64,000 nucleotides of DNA from Nannocystis pusilla (GTDB lineage: Bacteria; Myxococcota_A; Polyangia; Nannocystales; Nannocystaceae): NCBI RefSeq assembly GCF_020073745.1, contig NZ_JAIRAU010000027.1:576001-640000 (forward strand). The letters are read 5' to 3'. This document shows, one piece after another, positions 42,372 through 50,213 of this stretch (position 1 is its first letter; every line of letters begins with the position of its first letter). The position numbers were made by a program, and so were the translations under genes. The notes under the pieces were generated by a model, which was not told where the DNA came from, ran no database searches, and saw only the letters and a list, made by a program, of their open reading frames with translations.

Positions 42372-43316
42372 TCACCGTCGGGCGCCACCGTCTTGCATGG
42401 CGAACGCGATCCCCGTCTGCAGGGTCCCGCGCGTGACGAGCTCGTCGAGGTTGGAGCCGAGCGCGACCAGGCCCTGCGCGATGCCCGGCCGGATCCCCGT
42501 CAGCACCACCTGCGCGCCGAGCAGCTTCACCGCCTGCGCGGCCTGGATGAGCCCCTGGGTGCCCTCGGCGTCGATCTCGGGGACGCCCGTGATGTCGAGG
42601 ATGGCGGTGGTGACTCGCAGCCGCGTCACCTCGTCGAGGAGCACGCCCAGCGCCTGCTGCATGCGCACCCGGTCGAGCCGGCCGATGAACGGCATGACGA
42701 TGACGTCGTCGCTGATCGGGATCACCGGCGCGGACAACCTCGCCAGCATCTCTCGCTGCGCCTGGATCGTCTCCTCCTTGCTCAGGCGCAGCGCCTCCTC
42801 CGCCCGCTTGCGGTCGGTGATGTCGACGAGCGACACGAAGCACCGCTCCCACGTCTGCTCGGAGTCCGCGCTGACGACGACGCGGAACATGATGTTCCTG
42901 TCTTCGCCGCCGAGCGTGCAGATCGTCGTCTCTTCCTCGTACGACATCGCCCCGTTGCCGAGGGCGACGACCTCGCGACGGAACGTGTCGAGCGTGCTCT
43001 CGTTGAACACGACGGACAGCGCCCCGAGCAGCTGATCCTTGTTCAGGGCCTGGCAGAGCTCGAGCGTGGCCCGGTTGACGTCGAGGATCCGCACCAACCC
43101 CACGCAGGCGATGACGTCGTCGGCGTGGTGTCGGAGGTGCGCGTCGAGATCGACGCCGGTGGCGAGGATCCGGTCGACGTGCTGCTTGACCGCGGACCAG
43201 TCTTCCTCCCAGAGCGAGATCGGGGAGCTCTCGAAGATGTTGCGGTAACGAGCCTCGCTGCGCTCGAGCTCCGTCACGCGCTGACGCAGCTGGGTGAGCT
43301 CATGGTCCGAATTCAT
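42372..43316 (-). CDS. PAS-STAS (RsbR-like) regulatory protein
   Basis: 314 residues; GGAGA before ATG 43316-43314. A short coiled coil (LTQLRQRVTELERSEARYRN) opens into a PAS domain (about 25-175) that ends with VSLVDITDRKRAEEAL, the PAC signature. A linker helix and a STAS domain follow (about 200-310; VIVMPFIGRLD, TAILDITGVPEIDAEGTQGL). RsbR-type proteins with this order build stressosomes in other bacteria; the residue after DITGV is Pro and Ser/Thr phospho-sites are not clear. Same layout as the GAF/STAS protein 2 kb away. A ligand or redox sensor is likely. Confidence 0.87.
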   Translation of the reverse strand: MNSDHELTQLRQRVTELERSEARYRNIFESSPISLWEEDWSAVKQHVDRILATGVDLDAHLRHHADDVIACVGLVRILDVNRATLELCQALNKDQLLGALSVVFNESTLDTFRREVVALGNGAMSYEEETTICTLGGEDRNIMFRVVVSADSEQTWERCFVSLVDITDRKRAEEALRLSKEETIQAQREMLARLSAPVIPISDDVIVMPFIGRLDRVRMQQALGVLLDEVTRLRVTTAILDITGVPEIDAEGTQGLIQAAQAVKLLGAQVVLTGIRPGIAQGLVALGSNLDELVTRGTLQTGIAFAMQDGGARR

Positions 43317-43568
43317 CGATGTCTCCTGCAGCCCGACGAGCAGGCGCTGGCGGCGAGGATGCCACGACGGCGCGCCCCAGGGCGAGCGACGCGATCGGCG
43401 GCTTCGTCGCCGCTCGCTTGTCCGCGATCGACGCGCTGCGCGCGGCCCGCCATCACACAATGGCGCGCTCGCGCTGCGTCCTGGCGCGTGCGCGTCCGCC
43501 CCGGGCCGCGCATCGGCGCTGTCGTGCGGCCGTCCGCCTGCGCCGGCCGGCGCGTCCGGCTCGCATGT

Positions 43569-43610
43569 ATCATGTCTCTCGGGACATGTCTCGGAGAGCT
43601 GTGTGCGTCT
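43569..43610. repeat. Three 14-bp-period units abutting a gene remnant
   Basis: ATCATGTCTCTCGG, GACATGTCTCGGAG, AGCTGTGTGCGTCT. The array ends exactly at the stop codon of the truncated gene fragment 43610-43780. Same family as 13563-13632. Confidence 0.6.
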
Positions 43611-43780
43611 CAATCCGGGAAGGGAGAGCCGACGATCGCGTCGACGGCCTCGGGGCTCTCGAAGCCGGACGAGAGGTCGTCCAGGGCGCGCATCAGCTCG
43701 GCGTGCTCCTTGTGGAGGAACAGCCGGGGCACCCCGCTGTCGAGCTGCGAGAAGAACCAGTTGGCGCGCTGCCGTGAATG
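43610..43780 (-). pseudogene. C-terminal gene fragment
   Basis: A minus-strand frame reads QRANWFFSQLDSGVPRLFLH, then KEHAELMRALDDLSSGFESP and ends IVGSPFPD before TGA 43612-43610. Composition is that of a genuine protein C-terminus. The frame is closed by TGA just upstream, no start codon exists, and the neighbouring sequence is non-coding, so the gene has lost its 5' part. The original family is not recognised. Confidence 0.65.
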
Positions 43781-43946
43781 TCATGACGGTGCCCCGGCGC
43801 GTGCGCGAGGTGGAGCGGCCGGGCGTTGGCGTCGACGAGGTTGCACCGGGCGAGTCCCGATGGCTCGCACCACACTCGCGTCCGCGCGCGATGTTCACGG
43901 TTCGGAGACTTGCACCGGCTCGACGGGACCCTCTATGGTTCCCTTC

Positions 43947-45158
43947 ATGAAGCCCGAATCTCGGCTCCTCGCGCGTGCCGTGGTCTCGCGCGACAAGCTC
44001 GCACGCGCGGCGGGAGGGACGCTGGCGCAGGAGATACGCGCAGCGTTCGGCGCGGAGCCTCCGGCGATCACGCTGGTGTACGCGACGGTCGACCACGATC
44101 AGGAGGCGTTGCTCGGGGCCGTGCGCGAGGGGCTGGGTTCGACGCCGATCGTCGGCTGCTCGACCTCCGGCTTGACGGGGCGCGGGTCGTTTCACGAGGG
44201 CAACTACGCGGCCGGGATCGTCGGTCTCGGCGGCCCCGCGCTGCGGGCGGCGGCGGCGATGGCCGAAGATTTCGCGCGGGACACGATCGCCAGGGGGCAC
44301 GCGGTGGGGCGAGAGCTCCGCGACGGGCTGCGGGGGGCGACGCCGCGGGTCGTGATCGTGCACGGCGATCCGCTGTGCGGGGCCGACTTCGAGTCGTTCA
44401 CGCGCGCGGTGCAGGCGGAGCTCGGCTGCCCTGCCGTCGGCGGCGGCGCCGGTCAGCCGTGGGGTGTCTTCGCCCAGACGTACCAGTACATGGGGGACCG
44501 CGTGCGCAGCGGCGCCGCGGTGGCTGTCGCGCTCGGCGGCGAGTTCACCGCGGAGATCGCGACCTCGACGGGGACGCAGCCGACCACCTCGACGGCCACG
44601 GTCACGCGCACCGACGGCAACGTCCTGCTCGAGCTCGATGGTCGCCCCGCGCTCGCGGTCTACAGCGAGTTCCAGGGGCGTGAGACGCTGCGCGAGCTCG
44701 ACAACGAGGCGACCGCCAAGGTCGCGCTCGGGGTCGAGTTCGCGGCGCCGCCCGCCGAGTCGGACGCGCTGACGCCGTACGTCGTGCGCTCGCCGTTCGC
44801 CCTCGACACGCAGCGCGGCGGGCTCGTCATGGCGGCGCCGGTCCCCGAGGGCACCCGCATCGTCTTTCACCTCCGTTCGATCCGCGCGGCCGTCGACGGC
44901 GCCGAACAGGCCGCCCGCGCGCTGGCGAGGCGCCTGCAGGGCCGGGTGATCCGGCTGGTGATGGGCTTCGAGTGCAGCGCGCGGACGGTGCCGCTGCTCG
45001 GCAAGCAAGAGGCCGCGCGCGAGCAGGCGCTGGTCCAACAGGCGCTGGCTCCCGACGCCGAGTGGCTCGGCATGCTGGCGTGGGGCGAGGTGGCGCCGTT
45101 CGGGCCGCACGCCACGTACTACAACTTCACGTACCCGATGCTCGCGCTGGCGGAGTGA
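43947..45158 (+). CDS. FIST-domain sensory protein
   Basis: 403 residues from ATG 43947 (Met four codons upstream is also possible). FIST_N covers about 25-225 (ITLVYATVDHDQEALLGAVR, then TPIVGCSTSGLTGRG, which is the family hallmark GCSTxG), and FIST_C covers about 235-395 (YSEFQGRETL, VMGFECSAR, GMLAWGEVAPFG). FIST proteins are thought to bind small ligands and are usually paired with signal-transduction partners. The next gene, 5 bp downstream, encodes a GAF/STAS-type protein, so the two likely form a sensing pair. Cytosolic, no signal. Confidence 0.9.
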   Translation: MKPESRLLARAVVSRDKLARAAGGTLAQEIRAAFGAEPPAITLVYATVDHDQEALLGAVREGLGSTPIVGCSTSGLTGRGSFHEGNYAAGIVGLGGPALRAAAAMAEDFARDTIARGHAVGRELRDGLRGATPRVVIVHGDPLCGADFESFTRAVQAELGCPAVGGGAGQPWGVFAQTYQYMGDRVRSGAAVAVALGGEFTAEIATSTGTQPTTSTATVTRTDGNVLLELDGRPALAVYSEFQGRETLRELDNEATAKVALGVEFAAPPAESDALTPYVVRSPFALDTQRGGLVMAAPVPEGTRIVFHLRSIRAAVDGAEQAARALARRLQGRVIRLVMGFECSARTVPLLGKQEAAREQALVQQALAPDAEWLGMLAWGEVAPFGPHATYYNFTYPMLALAE

Positions 45159-45163
45159 GCCCG

Positions 45164-46216
45164 ATGTCCGACGAGGATCTCCTGCGCAAGCAATCGCAGC
45201 TGCTCGCCCAGCGGGAGGCCGAGCTCAACGCGTTGCGGCGCCAGCACGAGCGCGCGCTGTCGTGGTGGAGCACGTTTCACGCGCTGGAGAGCGACCTCGA
45301 CGCGCAGGCCAACCTGCAATCGACCTGCGATCGGTGGTGCGGGCTCCTCCTCGACGAGCTCGATTTTCAGGCCGCGGCGGTGCTGCGGATCGGCGACGAC
45401 GGGGTGGAGGCGCTGTCCTGGCCGTCGCACCTCGGAGAGCCGCCGGCCGCGATCGCGGGCCCCGGGCTGGTCGCCGAGCTGCGGGCGCGTCGGGGCGGGC
45501 TGCTCAACGCGCCCGAGGGGCCGCTCGCCGCCCTCGCCGGCGCGCTGCGGCTCGAGCGGTTCCTGTGGTGCACGATCGGCCCGCGCCCGGACCTCGAGCT
45601 GCTCGCGCTCGCCGGCTTCGACGCCCGCGCCGCGCGCTTCCGCGTGCGCTTCGTCGAGGCGGACGTCGAGCAATTTCGGTGGGTCGCCCGCCACCTCGAG
45701 ACGGTGCTGCGCAACGTGTTGCTGATGCAGACGCTGGCGCAGCACGAGCGCGTGCAGCAGATGCACGAGACGCTGGCGCGCCAGCGTGAGGAGCTCGAGC
45801 AGCGCTTGACGACCATCACCGCCCAGGCCGAGACGATCCGCCGGCTCTCGACCCCGGTGCTCGAGCTCTGGGACGGCGTCCTCGTGCTCCCGATCATCGG
45901 CGAGCTCGATCCGCAGCGCGCCGAGAGCATGATGGAGGGTTTGCTGACGCGCCTGGTCGCCACGCGCGCGCGGAGCGTCATCCTCGACGTCACCGGCGTC
46001 GACGTGATCGACGCCGCGGCCGCCGATCACGTCCTCCGGGTGACGCGGGCCGCCTCGCTGCTGGGCGCCCGCTGCGTGCTCACGGGCGTGCGTCCCGCGG
46101 TCGCCGACACGCTGGTCGGGCTCGGCGGCGGGTTCGGCGACCTGCGAGCATTTCGTGACCTGCGCGCCGGGCTCCGGCATTGCTTGCAGGAGCAGGTTAC
46201 ACGCGCGAGCCGCTGA
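45164..46216 (+). CDS. GAF-like/coiled-coil/STAS regulatory protein
   Basis: 350 residues; starts 5 bp after the FIST stop. The N-terminal helix (LLRKQSQLLAQREAELNALR) is followed by a GAF-like sensor (about 45-190), a long coiled coil (about 195-235, HETLARQREELEQRLTTITA) and a STAS domain (about 240-345) with VILDVTGVDVIDAAAADHVL. The STAS motif ILDxTGVxxID matches that of the divergent PAS-STAS protein, so they may mix in one stressosome-like particle. The FIST protein would supply ligand sensing. Output partners (RsbT/RsbX-like) are not in the window. Confidence 0.87.
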   Translation: MSDEDLLRKQSQLLAQREAELNALRRQHERALSWWSTFHALESDLDAQANLQSTCDRWCGLLLDELDFQAAAVLRIGDDGVEALSWPSHLGEPPAAIAGPGLVAELRARRGGLLNAPEGPLAALAGALRLERFLWCTIGPRPDLELLALAGFDARAARFRVRFVEADVEQFRWVARHLETVLRNVLLMQTLAQHERVQQMHETLARQREELEQRLTTITAQAETIRRLSTPVLELWDGVLVLPIIGELDPQRAESMMEGLLTRLVATRARSVILDVTGVDVIDAAAADHVLRVTRAASLLGARCVLTGVRPAVADTLVGLGGGFGDLRAFRDLRAGLRHCLQEQVTRASR

Positions 46217-46250
46217 GCGAGGGCCGCGGGCTATCGACGGCGGGGCGACG

Positions 46251-46282
46251 GGATTGTGAGCACTCGAAAGTGCTCACAATCC
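46251..46282. terminator. Perfect 14-bp hairpin between convergent genes
   Basis: GGATTGTGAGCACT, loop CGAA, then the exact complement AGTGCTCACAATCC. It lies 35 bp after the GAF/STAS stop and 18 bp before the convergent lipoprotein stop. The stable stem with a tetraloop suits a bidirectional terminator, although there is no T-tract; a protein-binding dyad is the alternative. Confidence 0.65.
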
Positions 46283-46299
46283 GGCATGAACGTTCACGC

Positions 46300-48216
46300 C
46301 TACTGCTGGAAGCAATACAGCGGCTTCTTCCAGTCGCACGATTGGGCGCACACGAATTGCGTCCACAGGCCGTCGGCCTTGGTCCACTGGCCGCCGCCGG
46401 TGAGGCCGGGGGCGTTGCTGGACCAATTTTGGCACGAGAAGAAGTCGCCGAACATGGCGCCGTCGGAGAGGGTATTGGTGAAGGTGAGCTGGGCGACGCC
46501 GCCGCAGACGTTGGCGTCGCCGCCGGGCGGCGTCTTGAGCTCGGAGAGGTTGATCGGGGCCTTGATCGTGCCCTTGGTGAGGTCGGTCCAGTTGTTGGCG
46601 ACGACGACGCCGTCGCGGCGGACGTAGGGGATCGTGGACTTGGTGAAGCGCGTGGAGGGGCTGCCGGTGGCGTCGCTGAGCCAGGCGCGGTAGGTGCCGG
46701 GCAGGCCGGCGGCGACGGCGGCGGCCTGGCACCTGGCGTCGGCGCCGAGGAGGCCGCCGAGGTTGCCGTCGAAGGCCTGGCTGGTGGTGAACACCACCTT
46801 GTGGGCCTTGCACTGCGAGCTGCAGCCGTCGCCCTCGGCGAGGTTGCCGTCCTCGCAGCTCTCGCCGGCGGCGCTGTTGATGACGCCGTCGCCGCAGGCG
46901 GCGAAGGTGCAGTCGTTGTCGCAGGTGGCCGTCTGGCCGCCGTCGTCGCAGATCTCGCCGGCGCTCTCGTTGAGGCTCGCGTCGCCGCACACGACGGCGG
47001 TGCAGTCGTCGTCGCAGGTCGGGCTCTCGGTGCCGTCGTCGCAGGTCTCGCCGGCGGCGGCGTTGACGGTGTGGTCGCCGCAGAAGGCGAGGGTGCAGTC
47101 GCTGTCGCACGTCATGCTGTCGCCGCCGGCGTCGCAAGCCTCGCCGTTGGCGGGGTTGTGGTGGGCGTCGCCGCACTCGGGGACGGTGCAGTCGCTGTCG
47201 CACGTGGCGGTGTTGCCGGCCTCGTCGCACGCCTCGGTGTCGGCGAACACGAAGCCGTCGCCGCACACCGGCAGCTTGCACAGGGTGGTGCAGGCGTCGG
47301 TGGCGATGTCGTTGCCGTCGTCGCACTCCTCGTTCATCTGCAGGATGCCGTCGCCGCAGGTGGCGAGCGCGCAGGCGTTGGTGCAGGCGTCGTCGTCGAT
47401 GTCGTTGCCGTCGTCGCACGCCTCGAGCAGCTCGTGGACGATGCCGTCGCCGCACACCGCCTCGATGCAGTCGACCAGGCAGTCGTCGGTGTCGATGTCG
47501 TTGCCGTCGTCGCAGGGCTCGACGCCGACGTGGACGATGCCGTCGCCGCACACCGCGGCGGTGCAGCTGTTGGTGCAGTCGTCGCCGTCCTCCTGGTTGC
47601 CGTCGTCGCACTCCTCGGTCACCTGCACGATCTGGTCGCCACACTGCGGCTCGCGACAGCCGTTCGAACAGCCGTCGTCCTCGATGTCGTTGCCGTCGTC
47701 GCACTCCTCGCCGAGGAGCTCGTGGACGACGCCGTCGCCGCAGAAGTTGATGACGCAGCCGCTCGAGCAGGCGTTGAGGTCGACGAGGTCGCCGTCGTCG
47801 CACTCCTCGCCGGGATCGACCTGACCGTCGCCGCAGAACGGCGCGGGGCCGGTGGTGCTGTCGGTGTCGGTGCCGGTGCCGGTGGTGTCCGCGGTGGTGC
47901 CGGTCGTGGTCGTGGCAGAGGTGTCGGTGGCCGTGCCGTCGGTGATCGTGACGGCGGTGTCGGTGGCCGGGCCGGTGGTCGGATCGACGGTCGTGCCGGT
48001 CTCGGTGCCGCCCATCGTGGTGAGGGTCGTGGTCGGCGCGGTGGAGGTGGTGGTGGGAGCGGGCGCGGTGGTGCCACCGTCCGTGGTGGTGCCGGGGGTG
48101 CTCGAGGTGTCCGGGTCGCTGTCCGTGCCGAGCGCGGTGTCGGTGCGACCGCAGGCGACGAGCGAGACGACGAGCGACACAGCCAGCGAGCGACAACCAA
48201 AGCCGTAAGCGAACAT
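46300..48216 (-). CDS. DUF4215 Cys-rich-repeat lipoprotein
   Basis: 638 residues from ATG 48216-48214, chosen because it gives a good signal with lipobox LVAC. A ~110-residue Thr/Ser/Asp linker is followed by eleven repeats of the form CGDGxV...ECDDGN...C...C (DUF4215/myxobacterial Cys-rich repeat), each with 4-5 Cys and acidic loops likely to bind calcium. The repeats get shorter toward the C-terminus. The last ~160 residues (VVFTTSQAFDGNLGGLLGAD, YRAWLSDATGSPSTRF) resemble the DUF1554/lectin-like end module. Surface-exposed adhesin or structural protein by inference. Typical of Nannocystis-group genomes. Confidence 0.88.
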   Translation of the reverse strand: MFAYGFGCRSLAVSLVVSLVACGRTDTALGTDSDPDTSSTPGTTTDGGTTAPAPTTTSTAPTTTLTTMGGTETGTTVDPTTGPATDTAVTITDGTATDTSATTTTGTTADTTGTGTDTDSTTGPAPFCGDGQVDPGEECDDGDLVDLNACSSGCVINFCGDGVVHELLGEECDDGNDIEDDGCSNGCREPQCGDQIVQVTEECDDGNQEDGDDCTNSCTAAVCGDGIVHVGVEPCDDGNDIDTDDCLVDCIEAVCGDGIVHELLEACDDGNDIDDDACTNACALATCGDGILQMNEECDDGNDIATDACTTLCKLPVCGDGFVFADTEACDEAGNTATCDSDCTVPECGDAHHNPANGEACDAGGDSMTCDSDCTLAFCGDHTVNAAAGETCDDGTESPTCDDDCTAVVCGDASLNESAGEICDDGGQTATCDNDCTFAACGDGVINSAAGESCEDGNLAEGDGCSSQCKAHKVVFTTSQAFDGNLGGLLGADARCQAAAVAAGLPGTYRAWLSDATGSPSTRFTKSTIPYVRRDGVVVANNWTDLTKGTIKAPINLSELKTPPGGDANVCGGVAQLTFTNTLSDGAMFGDFFSCQNWSSNAPGLTGGGQWTKADGLWTQFVCAQSCDWKKPLYCFQQ

Positions 48217-48449
48217 GACGTCGAGGGTACGAGAGTCGAGCGAAGCCCGGCAACTCGCGCCGCCGTCACGATGCCGGGTGCGAAGGGCGCCCACCCTCGC
48301 ACGGGCAAGTGTTCGCACCGTGGCGCTCGAGCACGCGAGGCAATGCGCTCCGGTGTTACACGGGTGTCATGTCGGTCCGGGCGGAGTCGCCGTGCGGCCT
48401 GGAGCGACGGCGAAGCTTGCCGTCGCGCCGCCGGCCAACAGCGCGGCGC

Positions 48450-49100
48450 TCAGTAGAGCCCGCGAAGGACACCGGCGAGCAGTTCCGTCACGCGCGGGTC
48501 CGGCTCGAGCCCGGCGGCGAAGCGGCTGCGCGCCTGCAGCCACACGCGCACGAGCCCGGGGCGCGGTCCGTCGAGCACGGCGCCGGCTGCCCGCAGCTCA
48601 TCGGCGATGGCCGTGATGTGGTGCTCGGCGAACACCGCAAGCAGGTTGGGCGGGATGACGTCCTCGCCGCCGATGCCCTCCTCGCACCACTCGTTGCCGA
48701 CCGTGAACACCTCCACCTGCAGCGCCAGCGCGGCCGCGGTGGCGAAGTCGGCGTACGCCGCGAGGATCGTGATCGGCGACAGCGCCGGCAAGCGCTGAGT
48801 GGCCCACGAGACCGGCAAGTAGCCGTCGATGTCCGCGCCGCCGTCGCGACGCCGATACAGGGTGACGAGCCCCGGGTCGGCCCCGGCATGGACGCCGTGC
48901 CAGGTGGTGACCCCCATGGCGCGCGAGAGGTCGACGGCGCGGCCGACCGGTTCAATCGTCGTCGAGCGATCGCCGGGCTCGCGGATCGAAAACATCCGCA
49001 CGGGATAGCGCTGCCCGACCGCCCTCAGCGCGTCGACGCTGGCGGCGAAGGGCTGGCGCGTGAAGCCGCTCAGGCAGAACTCGGCGTACTCCAGCTCCAT
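48450..49100 (-). CDS. Protein of unknown function
   Basis: 216 residues from ATG 49100-49098; twelve further in-frame codons upstream are Ala/Gly/Pro-rich. No signal or membrane segment. Features seen: MFSIREPGDRSTTIEPVGRA, then TTWHGVHAGADPGLVTLYRR, then a Trp/Cys motif VGNEWCEEGIGGED and a terminal helix. I do not recognise a family. Codon bias and balanced composition support a real gene. It is followed by a 234-bp gap to the DUF4215 lipoprotein start and preceded by the 100-bp tandem array. Confidence 0.62.
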   Translation of the reverse strand: MELEYAEFCLSGFTRQPFAASVDALRAVGQRYPVRMFSIREPGDRSTTIEPVGRAVDLSRAMGVTTWHGVHAGADPGLVTLYRRRDGGADIDGYLPVSWATQRLPALSPITILAAYADFATAAALALQVEVFTVGNEWCEEGIGGEDVIPPNLLAVFAEHHITAIADELRAAGAVLDGPRPGLVRVWLQARSRFAAGLEPDPRVTELLAGVLRGLY

Positions 49101-49160
49101 CGCCCCCCCGGCGCCGGCCGGCGGTCTCGACGCCAAGGGTCTCTTACCATGCCCTTGATT

Positions 49161-49463
49161 GCCTCGGAGCTCCCGAGGCCCGAGCGGACAGGTCCGCCGC
49201 CCGGCGATCGCCGATCACGGACGCGAGCGGACAGGTCCGTCGTCCGGCGACCCTTGGACCGCCTCGGAGCTCCCGACGCCCGAGCGGACAGGGCCGCCGC
49301 CCGGCGATCGCCGATCACGGACGCGAGCGGACAGGTCCGTCGTCCGGCGACGAACGGGGCCCACCTCGGAGCTCCCGACGCCCGAGCGGACAGGTCCGTC
49401 GCCCGGAAATCGCTGATCACGGACGCGAGCGGACAGGTCCGCCACCCGGCGACGAGCGGGGCC
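49161..49463. repeat. Three ~100-bp tandem repeats
   Basis: CCTCGGAGCTCCCGA begins units at 49162, 49262 and 49364 (periods 100 and 102). Each unit holds two subrepeats built on GAGCGGACAGGTCCG, 43 bp apart, separated by GATCACGGACGCGAGCGG. Units 1 and 2 are more than 95 percent identical by eye; unit 3 has small changes. No convincing coding sense on either strand. Confidence 0.88.
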
Positions 49464-49715
49464 CGCGACGGTCGTTGTAGGCGGGCACGGCGCGGCGGAT
49501 TGGGACGCAGGCGGGACGGAGCCGCAGGTCACCGCGCGCAGGCGCCATCGTCCGTCGTGCGCGCGAGAGTCTTCGTTCTCCAGCCGGAAGTCTGGCGAAG
49601 GTGAGGGCGCCGAGCACGTGACCTGGGAGGGGCCCGCCGTAGCGAGGGCCCCAATCCGCCGCGCCGTGCCCGCCGTCACCCAGTTCTCTCTGGCCCCGCG
49701 CTCCTGCTCAACGGA
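49464..49715 (+). repeat. 293-bp dispersed repeat, copy D (diverged)
   Basis: Matches copies A and B through most of its length (GGGACGCAGGCGGGA, CGCGCGCAGGCGCCATCGTC, GGGCGCCGAGCACGT, GCCCGCCGTCACCCAG) with many substitutions. The arms at 49480-49504 and 49650-49674 are perfectly complementary over 25 bp. Beyond the unit, a 32-bp segment (AGTTCTC..TGGCCCCGCG) is duplicated at 49682 and 49740. Confidence 0.8.
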
Positions 49716-49778
49716 GAGCTGTCGTGCCCGCTGTCCCGCAGTTCTCCCTGGCCCCGCGCTCCTGCTCAACGAAAGGGC

Positions 49779-50024
49779 TCAGGCGGTCTCGTCGCGCCAC
49801 TCGATGTCGATGCCCTCGCCCTCCTCGGGCACGTGGGCGCGGAGCATCCGCAGCAGCTCCGGATCGGCCTGGTTCTCCTCCAGGTAGTCGAGCGTGTCGC
49901 GGTCGATGTAGTAGTCGCGGTCGTCCGCGCTCTCCTCGACCAGGAGATCGATGAGGTCGCGCAGCTGCTCGTCCGTGAGGGCGCCGATCAGCGCGCCGGT
50001 CTGCTTGTTGTAGAGGCGAGTCAC
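49779..50024 (-). CDS. Small conserved-looking acidic protein
   Basis: 81 residues from GTG 50024-50022. It starts VTRLYNKQTGALIGALTDEQ and is helical and acidic (LRDLIDLLVEESADDRDYYI, DTLDYLEENQADPELLRMLR). No signal. It resembles small hypothetical proteins that I have seen in other myxobacteria, but the function is unknown. It lies 177 bp downstream of the giant TPR gene in the same orientation, with the 14-bp-repeat array between them. Confidence 0.75.
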   Translation of the reverse strand: MTRLYNKQTGALIGALTDEQLRDLIDLLVEESADDRDYYIDRDTLDYLEENQADPELLRMLRAHVPEEGEGIDIEWRDETA

Positions 50025-50129
50025 CCGGGCATGGTAGCCGGTCCGGGGCCGCGGGGCGAACGCCGCGCGGACGGTCGTTTCGTCGCCTCGCCGTGCGGCC
50101 GGCCGGGGCGCCGGGCGAGCTCCGCGGCG

Positions 50130-50213
50130 GACCTGCGCGGGCGGGCAGGTCCGGAGAGACATGTCCGTGTGGGCATGTCCCCGAGAGCATGCCCGCACGG
50201 TCAGGCCACGGCC
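50130..50213. repeat. Array of six 14-bp-period units
   Basis: GACCTGCGCGGGCG, GGCAGGTCCGGAGA, GACATGTCCGTGTG, GGCATGTCCCCGAG, AGCATGCCCGCACG, GTCAGGCCACGGCC, consecutive without gaps. The last unit covers the stop codon and final residues of the 1667-aa TPR gene, so the array may also act as its terminator region. Confidence 0.7.

Noticed and set aside
46300..48216. DNA tandem repeat over the DUF4215 gene
   Set aside because: The periodicity is explained by the eleven protein repeats; nucleotide identity between units is low.
49161..49463. A CRISPR array
   Set aside because: Repeats are about 100 bp with similar contents throughout, there are no unique spacers, and no cas genes are present.
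49464..49715. A retron (msr-msd with inverted a1/a2 arms)
   Set aside because: The inverted arms and spacing invited this, but no reverse transcriptase gene is near any of the copies.
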